A stretch of 41,367 nt of DNA. Source: Chloroflexota bacterium. Its GTDB lineage: Bacteria; Chloroflexota; Anaerolineae; CG2-30-64-16. The translations under genes were made by a program, and so were the position numbers. Positions within the stretch are counted from its first letter, which is position 1. Each line of letters begins with the position of its first letter. Positions 9,560 to 17,531 of the stretch are shown here, one piece after another. The stretch covers positions 1-41,367 of the forward strand of contig JAPLHB010000170.1 in the NCBI GenBank assembly GCA_026389845.1, in the 5' to 3' direction. Below the pieces are notes generated by a model. That model was not told the DNA's origin. It saw nothing but the letters and a program-made list of their open reading frames with translations, and did no database searches.

Positions 9560-9650
9560 AACGACAAAGGACGAGCGTGTTGCGTATTGCGTGTTCCGTT
9601 TTTTGCTCTCTACCACGCACCACGCATCACGCACCACGCAGTACGGAGTA
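9560..9650. repeat. GCGT/ACGC heptamer repeats in the 5' leader of the zinc-ribbon gene
   Basis: TTGCGTATTGCGTG units face CACGCACCACGCATCACGC units in inverted orientation between the promoter at 9516-9544 and the start codon at 9657. This would be a transcribed leader hairpin. Confidence 0.7.
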
Positions 9651-9656
9651 GCAACC

Positions 9657-10727
9657 ATGCCTCAGAAAACTGTCGGCTACGTCGAGCTTGAATGGACGTG
9701 CCCCAAGTGCAAGAGCCGCAACCCTGGCTCGCGGCGGACGTGCGCCGGTTGCGGCGCGCCGCAGCCCAGGGATGTGCAGTTCGAGCAGCCCGTCCAGGAT
9801 CAGGTCATCACCGATGAAGAGACCATCGCGGTCGCCGCGGCTGGCCCGGACATCCATTGCGCCTACTGCGGCGCGCGCAACCCCGCTGGCGCCAAGACGT
9901 GCAAACAGTGCGGCGCAAATCTGGGTGAGGGCGCCGCACGCGAAGCCGGACGCGTGGTCGGCGCCTTGCAGGTCGAAGAAGCGCCGCCGATCACCTGCCC
10001 ATCGTGCGGCACGCCCAACCCCGCGACCGCGCTCAAGTGCAGCAAATGCGGTGACAGCCTGGTCAAGCCCACACCTCCACCCACACCTACACCGGCCCCG
10101 ACGACCGGCGGTTGCGGCAAGTGGCTGCTGATTATGCTGGCGGGCATCATCATCCTGGGCGCGTTCTTGCTCTACCAGGGCACGCGCACCACCGCGCTGA
10201 CCGGCAACGTGAGCGACTTGCACTGGCAACGGACGATCGCGATCGAGGCGTTGCAGCCCGTCACGCGTGAGGACTGGCGCGACCAGATTCCCTCCGGCGT
10301 GCAGGTCGGGCAGTGCGTCAAGAAGGTGCACCACGTCCAGGACGCGCCCGTGTCGGGGGCCAGGGAAATCTGCGGCACACCCTACGTGGTTGATCAGGGC
10401 AGCGGCTACGGTAAGGCGGTGCAAGATTGTCGCTACGAGGTCTCGGCCGACTGGTGCCAGTATCGGACGACCGCGTGGGTGCTGCTTGAGCCGCTGGTGC
10501 TCGAAGGCGCCGACCTCAACCCGCGCTGGCCCGCAGCCACCCTCGGTCAAAATCAGCGCGCTGGCGAGCGTACCGAGGTCTACAAGGTCACGCTGACCGC
10601 CAACGATAAAACCTACACCTACCGTCCGGCCGACGCGCAGGAGTACGCCCAGTTCAAGGCCGGCAGCCGGTGGACGCTGACCGTCAACGGCTTCGGCGGC
10701 GTGACGAGCATCGAACCGGCCAGATAG
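9657..10727 (+). CDS. Zinc-ribbon membrane protein of unknown function
   Basis: 356 residues. Three consecutive Cys4 zinc ribbons lie at about 15-33 (CPKC...CAGC, RanBP2-like), 68-86 (CAYC...CKQC) and 114-132 (CPSC...CSKC). A Pro/Thr linker (137-150) and one transmembrane helix (about 155-173) follow, then an extracytoplasmic domain with paired cysteines (VGQCVKKVHHV, REICGTPYVV, VQDCRYEV). The orientation suggests cytosolic ribbons and an outside C-domain. ATG 9657 is chosen because it begins just before the first ribbon; the frame upstream to 9591 is repeat sequence. An asparaginase gene follows after 11 bp. Function unknown; similar architectures are common in Chloroflexota. Confidence 0.85.
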   Translation: MPQKTVGYVELEWTCPKCKSRNPGSRRTCAGCGAPQPRDVQFEQPVQDQVITDEETIAVAAAGPDIHCAYCGARNPAGAKTCKQCGANLGEGAAREAGRVVGALQVEEAPPITCPSCGTPNPATALKCSKCGDSLVKPTPPPTPTPAPTTGGCGKWLLIMLAGIIILGAFLLYQGTRTTALTGNVSDLHWQRTIAIEALQPVTREDWRDQIPSGVQVGQCVKKVHHVQDAPVSGAREICGTPYVVDQGSGYGKAVQDCRYEVSADWCQYRTTAWVLLEPLVLEGADLNPRWPAATLGQNQRAGERTEVYKVTLTANDKTYTYRPADAQEYAQFKAGSRWTLTVNGFGGVTSIEPAR

Positions 10728-10738
10728 CGGACGCAGCT

Positions 10739-11665
10739 ATGAAAATAGTCTTGACCAACTCCGTCGGCGGGGTGGGGATGCCAGGCGCGGTGGCTGCGCT
10801 GCGCGCCGGCCGGCCCGCGCTTGACGTGATCGAAACGGGCATCCGGCCCGTGGAGTTGGAACCAACCGTGAACAGCGTCGGCCGGGGCGGCTGGCCGAAC
10901 CTGCTCGGCGAGGTGGAGTTGGACGCCTGCATCATGGACGGCCGGACGTTGGAGACCGGTGCGGTCGGCGCACTGCGCGGCTTCCTGCACCCCATCTCGG
11001 TCGCGCGAAAAGTGATGGAGACGTTGCCGCACGTCTTCCTGGTGGGCGAGGGGGCGGCGCGCTTTGCGGCCGAGTGCGACGCGGAGACCGGGGATAACCT
11101 GACTGCCGAGTCTCGCGCGGGGTGGGAGAAGTGGCTCCAGGAGCACGTGCCGGAGGATGTGCGAACGCGGTGGCCTGACGTCCCGCTGGCCGATTGGGCC
11201 AGGCTGACCGCCGTGCCTGAGACCGCGGGCGGCACGACGGTCTTCCTGGTCAAAGACGCCGCGGGGGATATCGCCGCGGGCGTGAGCACCAGCGGCTGGG
11301 CCTTCAAGTATCCGGGCCGCCTGGGCGATTCGCCGGTGATCGGCGCGGGTTGCTACGCCGACAACCGCTATGGCGCGGCCGCCTGCACCGGCATGGGCGA
11401 GCTGACCATCCGCGCAGGCACGGCGCGCGCCATCGTGCTCTACATGAAGATAGGCGCGACCGTTCAGGAGGCCTGTCACGAGGCCGCCGCCGATCTACGC
11501 AGCCTCAGACGGCGCTACCGGGGTGGCGTCACCATCCACGCCATTGACCGGGACGGCCAACCCTACGTCATATCGGTCAGGCACGAAGGCGAGATCAAAT
11601 ACTGGCTCTGGGCGGAGGGCATGGAGACGCCGGAGGAAAAGGCGGCATTGATCGAGAGTTGGTGA
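10739..11665 (+). CDS. N4-(beta-N-acetylglucosaminyl)-L-asparaginase / isoaspartyl peptidase family
   Basis: 308 residues of the Ntn-hydrolase asparaginase_2 family. These precursors autocleave before a threonine that becomes the nucleophile. Here GGTTVFLV (164-171), followed by AAGVSTSGWAFK and GRLGDSPVIGAGCYAD, matches the glycosylasparaginase layout; T166 aligns with the nucleophile, although the usual His-Asp before it is Gly-Gly. The motif GMGE follows. No signal peptide is evident, unlike lysosomal-type relatives, so isoaspartyl peptide or aspartylglucosamine hydrolysis in the cytosol is likely. ATG 10739 is the family start (MKIVLTNS); the frame extends upstream into the previous gene. 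Probably co-transcribed with the zinc-ribbon gene. Confidence 0.88.
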   Translation: MKIVLTNSVGGVGMPGAVAALRAGRPALDVIETGIRPVELEPTVNSVGRGGWPNLLGEVELDACIMDGRTLETGAVGALRGFLHPISVARKVMETLPHVFLVGEGAARFAAECDAETGDNLTAESRAGWEKWLQEHVPEDVRTRWPDVPLADWARLTAVPETAGGTTVFLVKDAAGDIAAGVSTSGWAFKYPGRLGDSPVIGAGCYADNRYGAAACTGMGELTIRAGTARAIVLYMKIGATVQEACHEAAADLRSLRRRYRGGVTIHAIDRDGQPYVISVRHEGEIKYWLWAEGMETPEEKAALIESW

Positions 11666-11669
11666 TTGG

Positions 11670-11755
11670 CGTGAAACGTGGTGCGTGGTCCGTGGCCTGC
11701 GGCGAACATCTCTCACCGTTCACGTAGCACGCATCACGTATCACGAAGCACCACC
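11670..11755. repeat. Inverted GTGCGTG/CACGCAT heptamer pair at convergent gene ends
   Basis: GTGAAACGTGGTGCGTGG (11671-11688) faces CACGTAGCACGCATCACG (11721-11738) and further units to 11755. It fills the gap between the convergent asparaginase and SDR genes and could act as a bidirectional terminator. Confidence 0.8.
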
Positions 11756-11756
11756 T

Positions 11757-12500
11757 TCACCGCTTCCGCCACGCCAGGTGCTCTCCGCCGTCCACTTCAA
11801 TCACCACGCCGGTGATGTAGTCCGCCTGTGCCAGGAAGACCACCGCCTGCGCCACGTCCTCGGCCGTGCCCCAACGCTCCAGCAGCGTCCGGCGCGCGGT
11901 CGCCTCGATCTGCTTTGGGCTGTAATCGGGCGGCGGCAACACCGGCCCGGGCGCGATCGCGTTCACCCGCACGGCCGGCGCCATCTCCATCGCCAACGCA
12001 TAGGTCAAATTCAGCAGCCCCGCCTTGCCAACCGAATGCGCCACGAAGTTCGGGAACGGCACGAAGGCCGACAGGTCCACGATGTTGACGATCGCGCCCT
12101 CGCCATGCGCGGACAGGTGCGGCGCGGCGGCTTTGGCGGAGAATGCCGCGCCCTTCAGGATGATGTTTGTCACCTGATCCCAGGCGGCCTCGTCCAGGTC
12201 GGCCAACGGCGTCTTCCGCCAGAGTGAGGCGCTGTTTACCAGCACATCCAGCCGGCCGAAGCGCGCCACCGTCGCGTCCACCAGCGCGGTCACCTGCGCC
12301 ACCTGCCCCACATCGGCCTGATAGTGGAATGCGTGCCGCCCCTTCGCCTCGATCTCCGCGGCCGTGACGATAGCCGCATCCACCGACGAGTTGTAGCTGA
12401 ATGCGATATCGGCCCCGGCCTCGGCCAGCGCCAATGCGATCGCCTTGCCGACGCGAACCGCCCCGCCCGTTACCAGGGCAACTTTCCCGTGAAGATCCAT
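11757..12500 (-). CDS. SDR oxidoreductase, pteridine reductase/FolM-like
   Basis: 247 residues, Rossmann fold. The nucleotide motif TGGAVRVGKAIA and the NSAS block are typical of the PTR1/FolM branch of short-chain dehydrogenases, as are IVNIVDLSAF (an Asp where PTR1 has its catalytic Asp) and RVNAIAPGPVLPP. PTR1/FolM reduce dihydro- or quinonoid pterins with NADPH. The active-site YxxxK is HSVGK: the lysine is present but the tyrosine is His (CAT codon). Either the enzyme relies on the Asp as proton donor, or activity is altered. The start at ATG 12500 has a strong GGAGGGG site. A palindromic element lies between it and vanZ upstream. Confidence 0.85.
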   Translation of the reverse strand: MDLHGKVALVTGGAVRVGKAIALALAEAGADIAFSYNSSVDAAIVTAAEIEAKGRHAFHYQADVGQVAQVTALVDATVARFGRLDVLVNSASLWRKTPLADLDEAAWDQVTNIILKGAAFSAKAAAPHLSAHGEGAIVNIVDLSAFVPFPNFVAHSVGKAGLLNLTYALAMEMAPAVRVNAIAPGPVLPPPDYSPKQIEATARRTLLERWGTAEDVAQAVVFLAQADYITGVVIEVDGGEHLAWRKR

Positions 12501-12565
12501 CTGCCCCTCCGATGTTTTTTCGCGGTTCCAAACCCATTTGGCTCGTATCTTCTCAATCATCCGGG

Positions 12566-12622
12566 GTAGGGGCACGGCCTTGCGCCTGCCCCGCCAGGGC
12601 GACCGCAAGGGTGCGCCCCTAC
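12566..12622. repeat. GTAGGGGC palindromic element, copy 1
   Basis: Starts GTAGGGGCACGGCCTTGCG and ends GACCGCAAGGGTGCGCCCCTAC; the outer GTAGGGGC/GCCCCTAC and inner sequences form two nested hairpins. Flank ACAAATTGAGAA is shared with copy 2 (38449-38504). The stop codon of the vanZ-like gene (12619-12621) is inside the element. Confidence 0.9.
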
Positions 12623-13041
12623 AAATTGAGAACATGCTTTGGCTCCGCCCGTCGCCGCGCCCAGGCCGCGATGCTCAGCGCCAGGCCGGCCGCCACGGCG
12701 TCGGTCGCCGCGTCGAAGACAGTCGCCGTCCGGCCCGGCACGAAGCTCTGGTGGAATTCGTCGGACAGCCCGTAGAGCACAGCGATGGCAAACGCCCACA
12801 GCGCTGGCCGGCGTACCCCGGTCCCGCGCAACGCCCGTTCCCACAATAGGGCCAACGTCGCATAAATAACCAGGTGTGCCACAACGTCTTGTGTTTCGGG
12901 CCAGCCGGGCGGGGTCAAGTTCGGATAATCCGCCCGCGACGAGAGATAGAAGATCAATCCCATCCACGCGAATGGCGCAGCCCAGCGGACACGTTGGTCA
13001 TGCCATAGTTTCGCCAATGCACAGTCCTTTCCCAAGCTCAA
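12619..13041 (-). CDS. VanZ-like membrane protein
   Basis: Up to 140 residues. Hydrophobic helices include AWMGLIFYLSS, VVAHLVIYATLALLW and AIAVLYGLSDE. The VanZ signature YGLSDEFHQSFVPGR is followed by the Asp-containing FDAATDAVAAGLAL helix. VanZ family members are integral membrane proteins; the founding member confers low-level teicoplanin resistance, and the general role is unknown. The only start codons in the N-terminal stretch are TTGs (13041 or shortly after), because the upstream region is heptamer repeat; the true N-terminus is uncertain. The C-terminus HVLNL and the stop are contributed by the GTAGGGGC palindromic element. Confidence 0.82.
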   Translation of the reverse strand: MSLGKDCALAKLWHDQRVRWAAPFAWMGLIFYLSSRADYPNLTPPGWPETQDVVAHLVIYATLALLWERALRGTGVRRPALWAFAIAVLYGLSDEFHQSFVPGRTATVFDAATDAVAAGLALSIAAWARRRAEPKHVLNL

Positions 13042-13092
13042 GGTGGTACGTGGTGCGTGGTGCGTGGTACGTGGTGCACTTCACGTTTCACG
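13041..13092. repeat. GTGGTGC heptamer array between vanZ and GT4
   Basis: About five GTGCGTG/GTACGTG heptamers followed by ACTTCACGTTTCACGC. The GT4 stop codon (13081-13083) lies in it, and the vanZ start region abuts it. Confidence 0.85.
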
Positions 13093-14418
13093 CTCCGCGC
13101 CTGCCACCCGATAGGCGCGCAACGCCGTCTCCGCCAGCTTCTCCCAACTGAACTCAGCCTGCGCCTGCGCCCGCGCCGCCGCACCCAGGCGTTGCGCCCG
13201 TTCTGGATCGGCCATCAGACCCACGACCGCCTCGGCGAACGCGACGGCATCCTCCGGCGGCACGAGCACGCCCGCATCGCCCAGCGTCGCCGGCAGCTCG
13301 CCCACCGCATACGCCACGATCGGCAGGCCGGCAGCCATCAACTGGCGCACTTTGACGCTGCTGCGCGCCCGGTTGGCCGGCGTGTCGGCCCAGGGTATCA
13401 CCGCGAGGGCAGTTTGGGCAAATATGGCCGGCAGGCGCTCCGGTTCGACCCACCCGGCCACCTCGATCCCCGGCAGCCCGGCCAACTCCCGCTCCTCGCC
13501 CGCCAGCCCGCGACCAACGACGGTCAGCGTGGCGGGCACCTTCTCCCGCACGGCCGCCCAGATCGCGGCCACGTCCGCGGGGCTGACGCCGGCGAAGCGG
13601 GTGTATAGGATTGCGGATTGCGGATTGCGGATTGCGGATTGAACTTCCTCCAATCTACAATCTGCAATCTGCAATCTAAAATCGGTTACGCCGTTGGGCA
13701 AGACAAAGACGCGGTCGGGAGCCGCGCCGAAGCGGATGGCGCGGTCGCGGAGGCATTCGCTGGCGACGGTCCAGGCGTCGGCATGGGAGAGGCCGAAACG
13801 CTCCTGCCAGGCGAAGAAGCGGCGTCGGAGGGGCGAGTAGCCGAGGCGAGGATCGTCGTTCCAGCCGCCGGGGCCTTCCCAGTCGTCGGCATCCACGACC
13901 AATGACGAACGACGAACGACGGTCTCTTCGGCCGTTGGTCGTCCATCGTTCGTCCTTCGTCGGGTCGCCCACAACGCCGCGGCGACCAGCCCCGACGGGC
14001 CTTTGGGCTTGAAGACGTGGACGACGTCCGGCCGCCAGGTGATCACCGCGCGGAACAGGCGCCAGGCGAGCAAAAGGTGCCATGCCGCGCTGTCCCGACC
14101 AAAACGCGGCAAGGCGATATTGATTACGTCAAACTCAGACGACTCACCACCTTCCCGCCGTCGCCTGCCGGAGTCTTCTGGGCTATCGTAAGGCGGAATG
14201 AAAAGCGCGACCGCGTGCCCACGGCCGGCCAACTCGCGCCCGAGCGGCAAGACGCGGGCGCGAGTCGTGCCTTTGGAGCGTAGACCGAAAGGGGCAACGA
14301 GGGCGATACGAAGATAATCCTGTGTCGTTATCTTCGCTCTATCGACGGAAGCATGGCTTAGCGGCGTATCTTTAGCTGCAATTCCCAGCCTACTCGGCTC
14401 CGCATAACTACTTGCCAC
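13081..14418 (-). CDS. Glycosyltransferase family 4-like protein
   Basis: 445 residues from GTG 14418. GT-B fold: N-terminal RIALVAPFGLRSKGTTRARVLPLGRELAGRGHAV, VDADDWEG, and C-terminal TVVGRGLAGEE, GWVEPERLPAIFAQ and KVRQLMAAGLPIVAYAVGELP, the nucleotide-sugar binding region. It should transfer a sugar from an activated donor to a surface polymer or lipid. No ATG/GTG/TTG lies between 14418 and the conserved start, and GTG 14418 overlaps the upstream stop by 11 nt. Two inverted heptamer arrays are translated in frame: 13901-13961 (TNDGRPTAEETVVRRS) just before VDADDWEG, and 13607-13683 (a run of IRNPQSA-type residues) between the two Rossmann domains. Confidence 0.88.
   Translation of the reverse strand: MASSYAEPSRLGIAAKDTPLSHASVDRAKITTQDYLRIALVAPFGLRSKGTTRARVLPLGRELAGRGHAVALFIPPYDSPEDSGRRRREGGESSEFDVINIALPRFGRDSAAWHLLLAWRLFRAVITWRPDVVHVFKPKGPSGLVAAALWATRRRTNDGRPTAEETVVRRSSLVVDADDWEGPGGWNDDPRLGYSPLRRRFFAWQERFGLSHADAWTVASECLRDRAIRFGAAPDRVFVLPNGVTDFRLQIADCRLEEVQSAIRNPQSAILYTRFAGVSPADVAAIWAAVREKVPATLTVVGRGLAGEERELAGLPGIEVAGWVEPERLPAIFAQTALAVIPWADTPANRARSSVKVRQLMAAGLPIVAYAVGELPATLGDAGVLVPPEDAVAFAEAVVGLMADPERAQRLGAAARAQAQAEFSWEKLAETALRAYRVAGAERET
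13607..13683. repeat. ATTGCGG/CAATCTG inverted heptamer pair inside GT4
   Basis: About five ATTGCGG heptamers (13609-13641) face CAATCTG/CAATCTA heptamers (13651-13679). Translated in frame at the hinge between the two GT-B domains. Confidence 0.9.
13901..13961. repeat. GACGAAC/GTTCGTC inverted heptamer pair inside GT4
   Basis: AATGACGAACGACGAACGAC (13901-13920) faces CGTTCGTCCTTCGTC (13947-13961). The family recurs at 35160-35180 and 35765-35832. Confidence 0.9.
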
Positions 14419-15481
14419 GGGCTGCACAGATGCTCGCGGCTGCTTCCTTAGGCATCCGATCGCTGGTAAAGATACCCCAGTGCGGTTCAGGATCGGGCCA
14501 GGGATATGTGCCATCAGACTTCGGTTGGTTCAGATGTTTCCAGGGAGCATCGAAAGCCTCGAACACGACGTAAATCACCTGGGTTTTTCGTAATAGCTGA
14601 TAGTATTCGGCCTGATGGGATTCACTGACGCCATCATCCCCATCAGTCGGCAACCCAACCTCTTTGAAAACCAGTGGCTTATCAGAAACCGACTTTAGAG
14701 TTCTGAAAAGCTCCTCCGTCCACGTCACCGCCTCCTTCGGATCGCGATACCGCGCGAAATACGGGTGGGCATTGGGGAAAATCCAGTCGGAGATGGTCCA
14801 CAAGGGTGAATTCTCGTAATAGTCGTTGGCTTCTTCAGTTGTGCTGACCAGTTTGCCCGTAGCCTTTCTCAGCCTCTCCATTGCAGACACAAGTGTCTCC
14901 AGACGATACCGCACATCGAGGCCCTCATTACCTACAGAGTAGCCGCAGACGACACGGTACTGACTGGCCTGCTCTGCTGCTTGCAACTCGTTCTCGTCGG
15001 ACGGATCCCAGACTCCCACGATCATCGCTTCAAATCCTGCCTCTTGCGCCAAGCGGGGTAGGTCCAACATCTGGCTGGCTGTATCCTGATTTCCATAGTT
15101 GGAGCCATAGGTTACCAGGCCAGTGAATCCTGCTGCGCGTAGCACGCGCAAGTCCTCGCTAACATCGCTTTCAGCCGGCCACCGGATGGGAGTCACAGTA
15201 GGATCAAAATGGGTGGGGGAATAGGCGACCCAACACAGTTGCCCTAGCAAGTCCGCAAGATGCCGTTCCGCACTTTGTGGAGAAGGGGAAGGAGATGGCA
15301 ATGGAGACGCGGATGGAGAAGGAGAGGCATGGGGGGAGGCTACAGGTGTCTGGTCAGAGCCCAATATGCGGGGCGAACAACTCGTCAACTCCAATCCAGC
15401 CCATGCCAGTAGAGTCACCGCGACAACAAGGCGCTGAACGCGGAAGCCGTTAGCACTTCTGAGACATCCCTGGTTGAACAA
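14408..15481 (-). CDS. GH17-like glycoside hydrolase, probable lipoprotein
   Basis: 357 residues from TTG 15481. A hydrophobic signal (VVAVTLLAWAGLELTSC) ends in a lipobox-like LTSC with Cys35, followed by a Ser/Pro stalk and a TIM-barrel domain. GH17 markers are the VGNE acid/base motif (CGYSVGNEGLD) and EVGLP (VFKEVGLPTDG) in the place of the nucleophile motif of beta-1,3-glucanases. It probably acts on a surface or extracellular beta-glucan. The ORF extends to 15586, but that part overlaps the upstream gene; TTG 15481 has GGGAGAG 5 nt before it and is 13 nt after that gene's stop. It is followed, with overlap, by GT4. Confidence 0.75.
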   Translation of the reverse strand: MFNQGCLRSANGFRVQRLVVAVTLLAWAGLELTSCSPRILGSDQTPVASPHASPSPSASPLPSPSPSPQSAERHLADLLGQLCWVAYSPTHFDPTVTPIRWPAESDVSEDLRVLRAAGFTGLVTYGSNYGNQDTASQMLDLPRLAQEAGFEAMIVGVWDPSDENELQAAEQASQYRVVCGYSVGNEGLDVRYRLETLVSAMERLRKATGKLVSTTEEANDYYENSPLWTISDWIFPNAHPYFARYRDPKEAVTWTEELFRTLKSVSDKPLVFKEVGLPTDGDDGVSESHQAEYYQLLRKTQVIYVVFEAFDAPWKHLNQPKSDGTYPWPDPEPHWGIFTSDRMPKEAAASICAARGK

Positions 15482-15494
15482 GGTGCTCTCCCTA

Positions 15495-16427
15495 TCAGTG
15501 AATCCGCCCGATGCCTTCAAGCAGAATGTCATCCAGATAGAATACTGCGCCCTTCGGATTATAAAAGTCAGTAGCCATCCAGGCAAACAGGAGATTTGCT
15601 TTGGTGAGGTCTACATTCTCAAGGGGAATCTCGTAACGTTTCCATGTTGCAGTGAGCGTGACATTACCTAGCGAACGACCGGGTGTGGGTAGCATACCCG
15701 GGTCGCCGATCTTGAACTCAACGATCTCGTTGCCCAGAGTACCACGCGCCCAGAAAGTCAGGCGGTTCACCTTTCCGAGATCGGCCGCGTCGAGCACGTT
15801 GATGGGACAAACGTCCGAGCGTAGGCCTATCTGGCGTACAGGCAAGCCCGCCATAATGCACATCGGTGACCAGCGAGTACCTCCCCACATGCCACCGGAC
15901 AAGTAAGTGAACTTGAGACAATCTACACCCGTATGGCACTCGTCCGGGCTTGCCTCGATGCTGATCAAAGGCCCGCTGGTCTCCGTAAACGACCATGTAT
16001 ATGGCATAGCCAGGGCATCCAGTCGAACAGACACCTTCGCCCGGATGAAAATCACCAGCGAAGTCGGAGGTGACAGACCCTGGATGTTTTGAGCTGTCAC
16101 CGTCAAGATCTCCATAGCGTCCCCTTGCTCAGGTGCGGTGTAGAGGAGAGCGTCCCCTTTAGTGTTCGGAACGCTGGGGCCTCGATCCCCCTGCAACACC
16201 CAGTTGTATTCATTGGCCCCTGGGGCTTTGGCCCGGATCGGCAGTGCTTTGCCTGCCTCCACAATGATTTGAGGGCCGACCGGGTCAGTCATCGGTGCTG
16301 GTGGCGAGGTCTGAGTCGGCTCTGATGACGGCGACGGCGCTGGCGCTGGATTCGACCGGCAGGCGGCAAAGCTTATCGCTAGCAGCAAAACGACGACTAA
16401 GGCCAGTCGTGGCCGGGCTGACGTCAT
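15495..16427 (-). CDS. Lipoprotein with C-terminal carbohydrate-binding-like domain (paralogue B)
   Basis: 310 residues from ATG 16427 (AAGGA precedes; an in-frame ATG also lies at 16442). Signal peptide and lipobox (LLLAISFAACRS), a Pro/Ser/Thr stalk, then an Ig-like segment (IIVEAGKALPIRAKAPGANE), and a C-terminal jelly-roll-like domain ending FYLDDILLEG. The latter carries four cysteines (DECHTGVDC, PMCIM, SDVCPI). It is a paralogue of the preceding gene over its whole length, with identical order of blocks such as LTFWARG, VEFKIG and PGRSLG. Expected at the outer face of the membrane, probably binding or presenting glycans. No catalytic signature seen. Confidence 0.8.
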   Translation of the reverse strand: MTSARPRLALVVVLLLAISFAACRSNPAPAPSPSSEPTQTSPPAPMTDPVGPQIIVEAGKALPIRAKAPGANEYNWVLQGDRGPSVPNTKGDALLYTAPEQGDAMEILTVTAQNIQGLSPPTSLVIFIRAKVSVRLDALAMPYTWSFTETSGPLISIEASPDECHTGVDCLKFTYLSGGMWGGTRWSPMCIMAGLPVRQIGLRSDVCPINVLDAADLGKVNRLTFWARGTLGNEIVEFKIGDPGMLPTPGRSLGNVTLTATWKRYEIPLENVDLTKANLLFAWMATDFYNPKGAVFYLDDILLEGIGRIH

Positions 16428-16484
16428 CTCTGGTCCTTGCATAAAGAAACCTTCTCTCGTCCGTTTCTGACCGGATCACGCCTC

Positions 16485-16531
16485 GGTGAGGCCGTTCTTA
16501 AGCCTCAAGGCGTGTCAAGAACGGCCTCGCC
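16485..16531 (-). terminator. Hairpin between the two lipoprotein genes
   Basis: A 15-bp inverted repeat (GGTGAGGCCGTTCTT at 16485-16499 with 16517-16531, one G-U) and a 17-nt loop. No strong U-run follows, so it may attenuate or stabilise the upstream message rather than fully terminate. Confidence 0.6.
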
Positions 16532-16559
16532 AACAGGGGTTCTTAGACAGGCAGGGTGC

Positions 16560-17528
16560 CTACTTCTGCAAGCCTTCAAACTGGATGTCGTCCAGGTAGA
16601 AAGCCGCGCCATCAGGATTGTCCATGTCGGTCGCAATCCAGGCAAACAGGCCAATGGCGTTAGTAAGATCCATGCCCTTCAAAGAGATCTCGTACTGCTT
16701 CCAGGTGCTGGAAAGCGTTACTTTACCCAACGAACGCCCTGGTTTAGGCAAGACGTCCACGGCGCCAATCTTGAACTCGACTACCTCGCCGCCCCGCTCC
16801 CCACGCGCCCAGAAGGTAAGACGGTTCATGACGTCAAAGTTGCCTACATCCGGCACATTAACCCCGCAGACGCCTTTCTGTACTTTCGCCCAGGCATCTG
16901 GCGTACCCGACGCGCCGCAAGTCAGAGGCCACCAGTAGATGCCACCCCACCCTCCTCCTCGCCTATATGTGAATTGAATACAATCCATATCAGTGTGGCA
17001 TCCCCCCGAAATCGGTCCCAGGCTTATGATGCCCCCGGGGTCACCTACACCCGCCATAAAACCAGCGGGAATGCCCAGCGCATCCAATCTCACTAAGCCC
17101 ATGGCCTGACTATTGATGGTCAACGAGGTAGGAGGTGATGCCACGCCTTGATCATTGAAGGCGAGCACAGTGACGATTGCTATCTCACCTCCAGCCTCAG
17201 GAGCGGCATAGAAAATGGCATCCCCTTGAGTTTCCGAAATACTGCCCTTCCCTTGCAACTTCCATTCATACCTCTTTGCACCGGCTGCATTGGCGCGAAT
17301 CGGTATCTTTTTGCCCGCCTCGATCGTGATCTGGGGACCGGGCGGATCTATTGCCGGTGCGGACAGCGAGGGTTGTGTTGGGGGCTGCGTGGGAGACGAT
17401 GGCAAGGTTGGAGTTATCATTGGCGTTGGGGTTGACTTGCAGCCAGTCAAACCTGCGGTCAGTAGCAGGATCACGACAAAGACGCACAGTATTCGGCCCT
17501 GCGAAACGTGTATTCTTTGCTCAGTCAT
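16560..17528 (-). CDS. Lipoprotein with C-terminal carbohydrate-binding-like domain (paralogue A)
   Basis: 322 residues; ATG 17528 has GGAGAG 6 nt upstream. Signal peptide with lipobox LTAGLTGCKS, Thr/Pro stalk, Ig-like segment (ITIEAGKKIPIRANAAGAK), then a C-terminal domain with GGGWGGIYWWPLTCG, LTFWARGE, VEFKIG and AFYLDDIQFEG. Galactose-binding-like jelly-roll domains often end in such FYLDDI strands. It is a tandem paralogue of 15495-16427. It starts 3 bp after the DUF4062 gene, so the two are co-translated. Predicted extracytoplasmic; ligand unknown. Confidence 0.8.
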   Translation of the reverse strand: MTEQRIHVSQGRILCVFVVILLLTAGLTGCKSTPTPMITPTLPSSPTQPPTQPSLSAPAIDPPGPQITIEAGKKIPIRANAAGAKRYEWKLQGKGSISETQGDAIFYAAPEAGGEIAIVTVLAFNDQGVASPPTSLTINSQAMGLVRLDALGIPAGFMAGVGDPGGIISLGPISGGCHTDMDCIQFTYRRGGGWGGIYWWPLTCGASGTPDAWAKVQKGVCGVNVPDVGNFDVMNRLTFWARGERGGEVVEFKIGAVDVLPKPGRSLGKVTLSSTWKQYEISLKGMDLTNAIGLFAWIATDMDNPDGAAFYLDDIQFEGLQK

Positions 17529-17531
17529 AGG

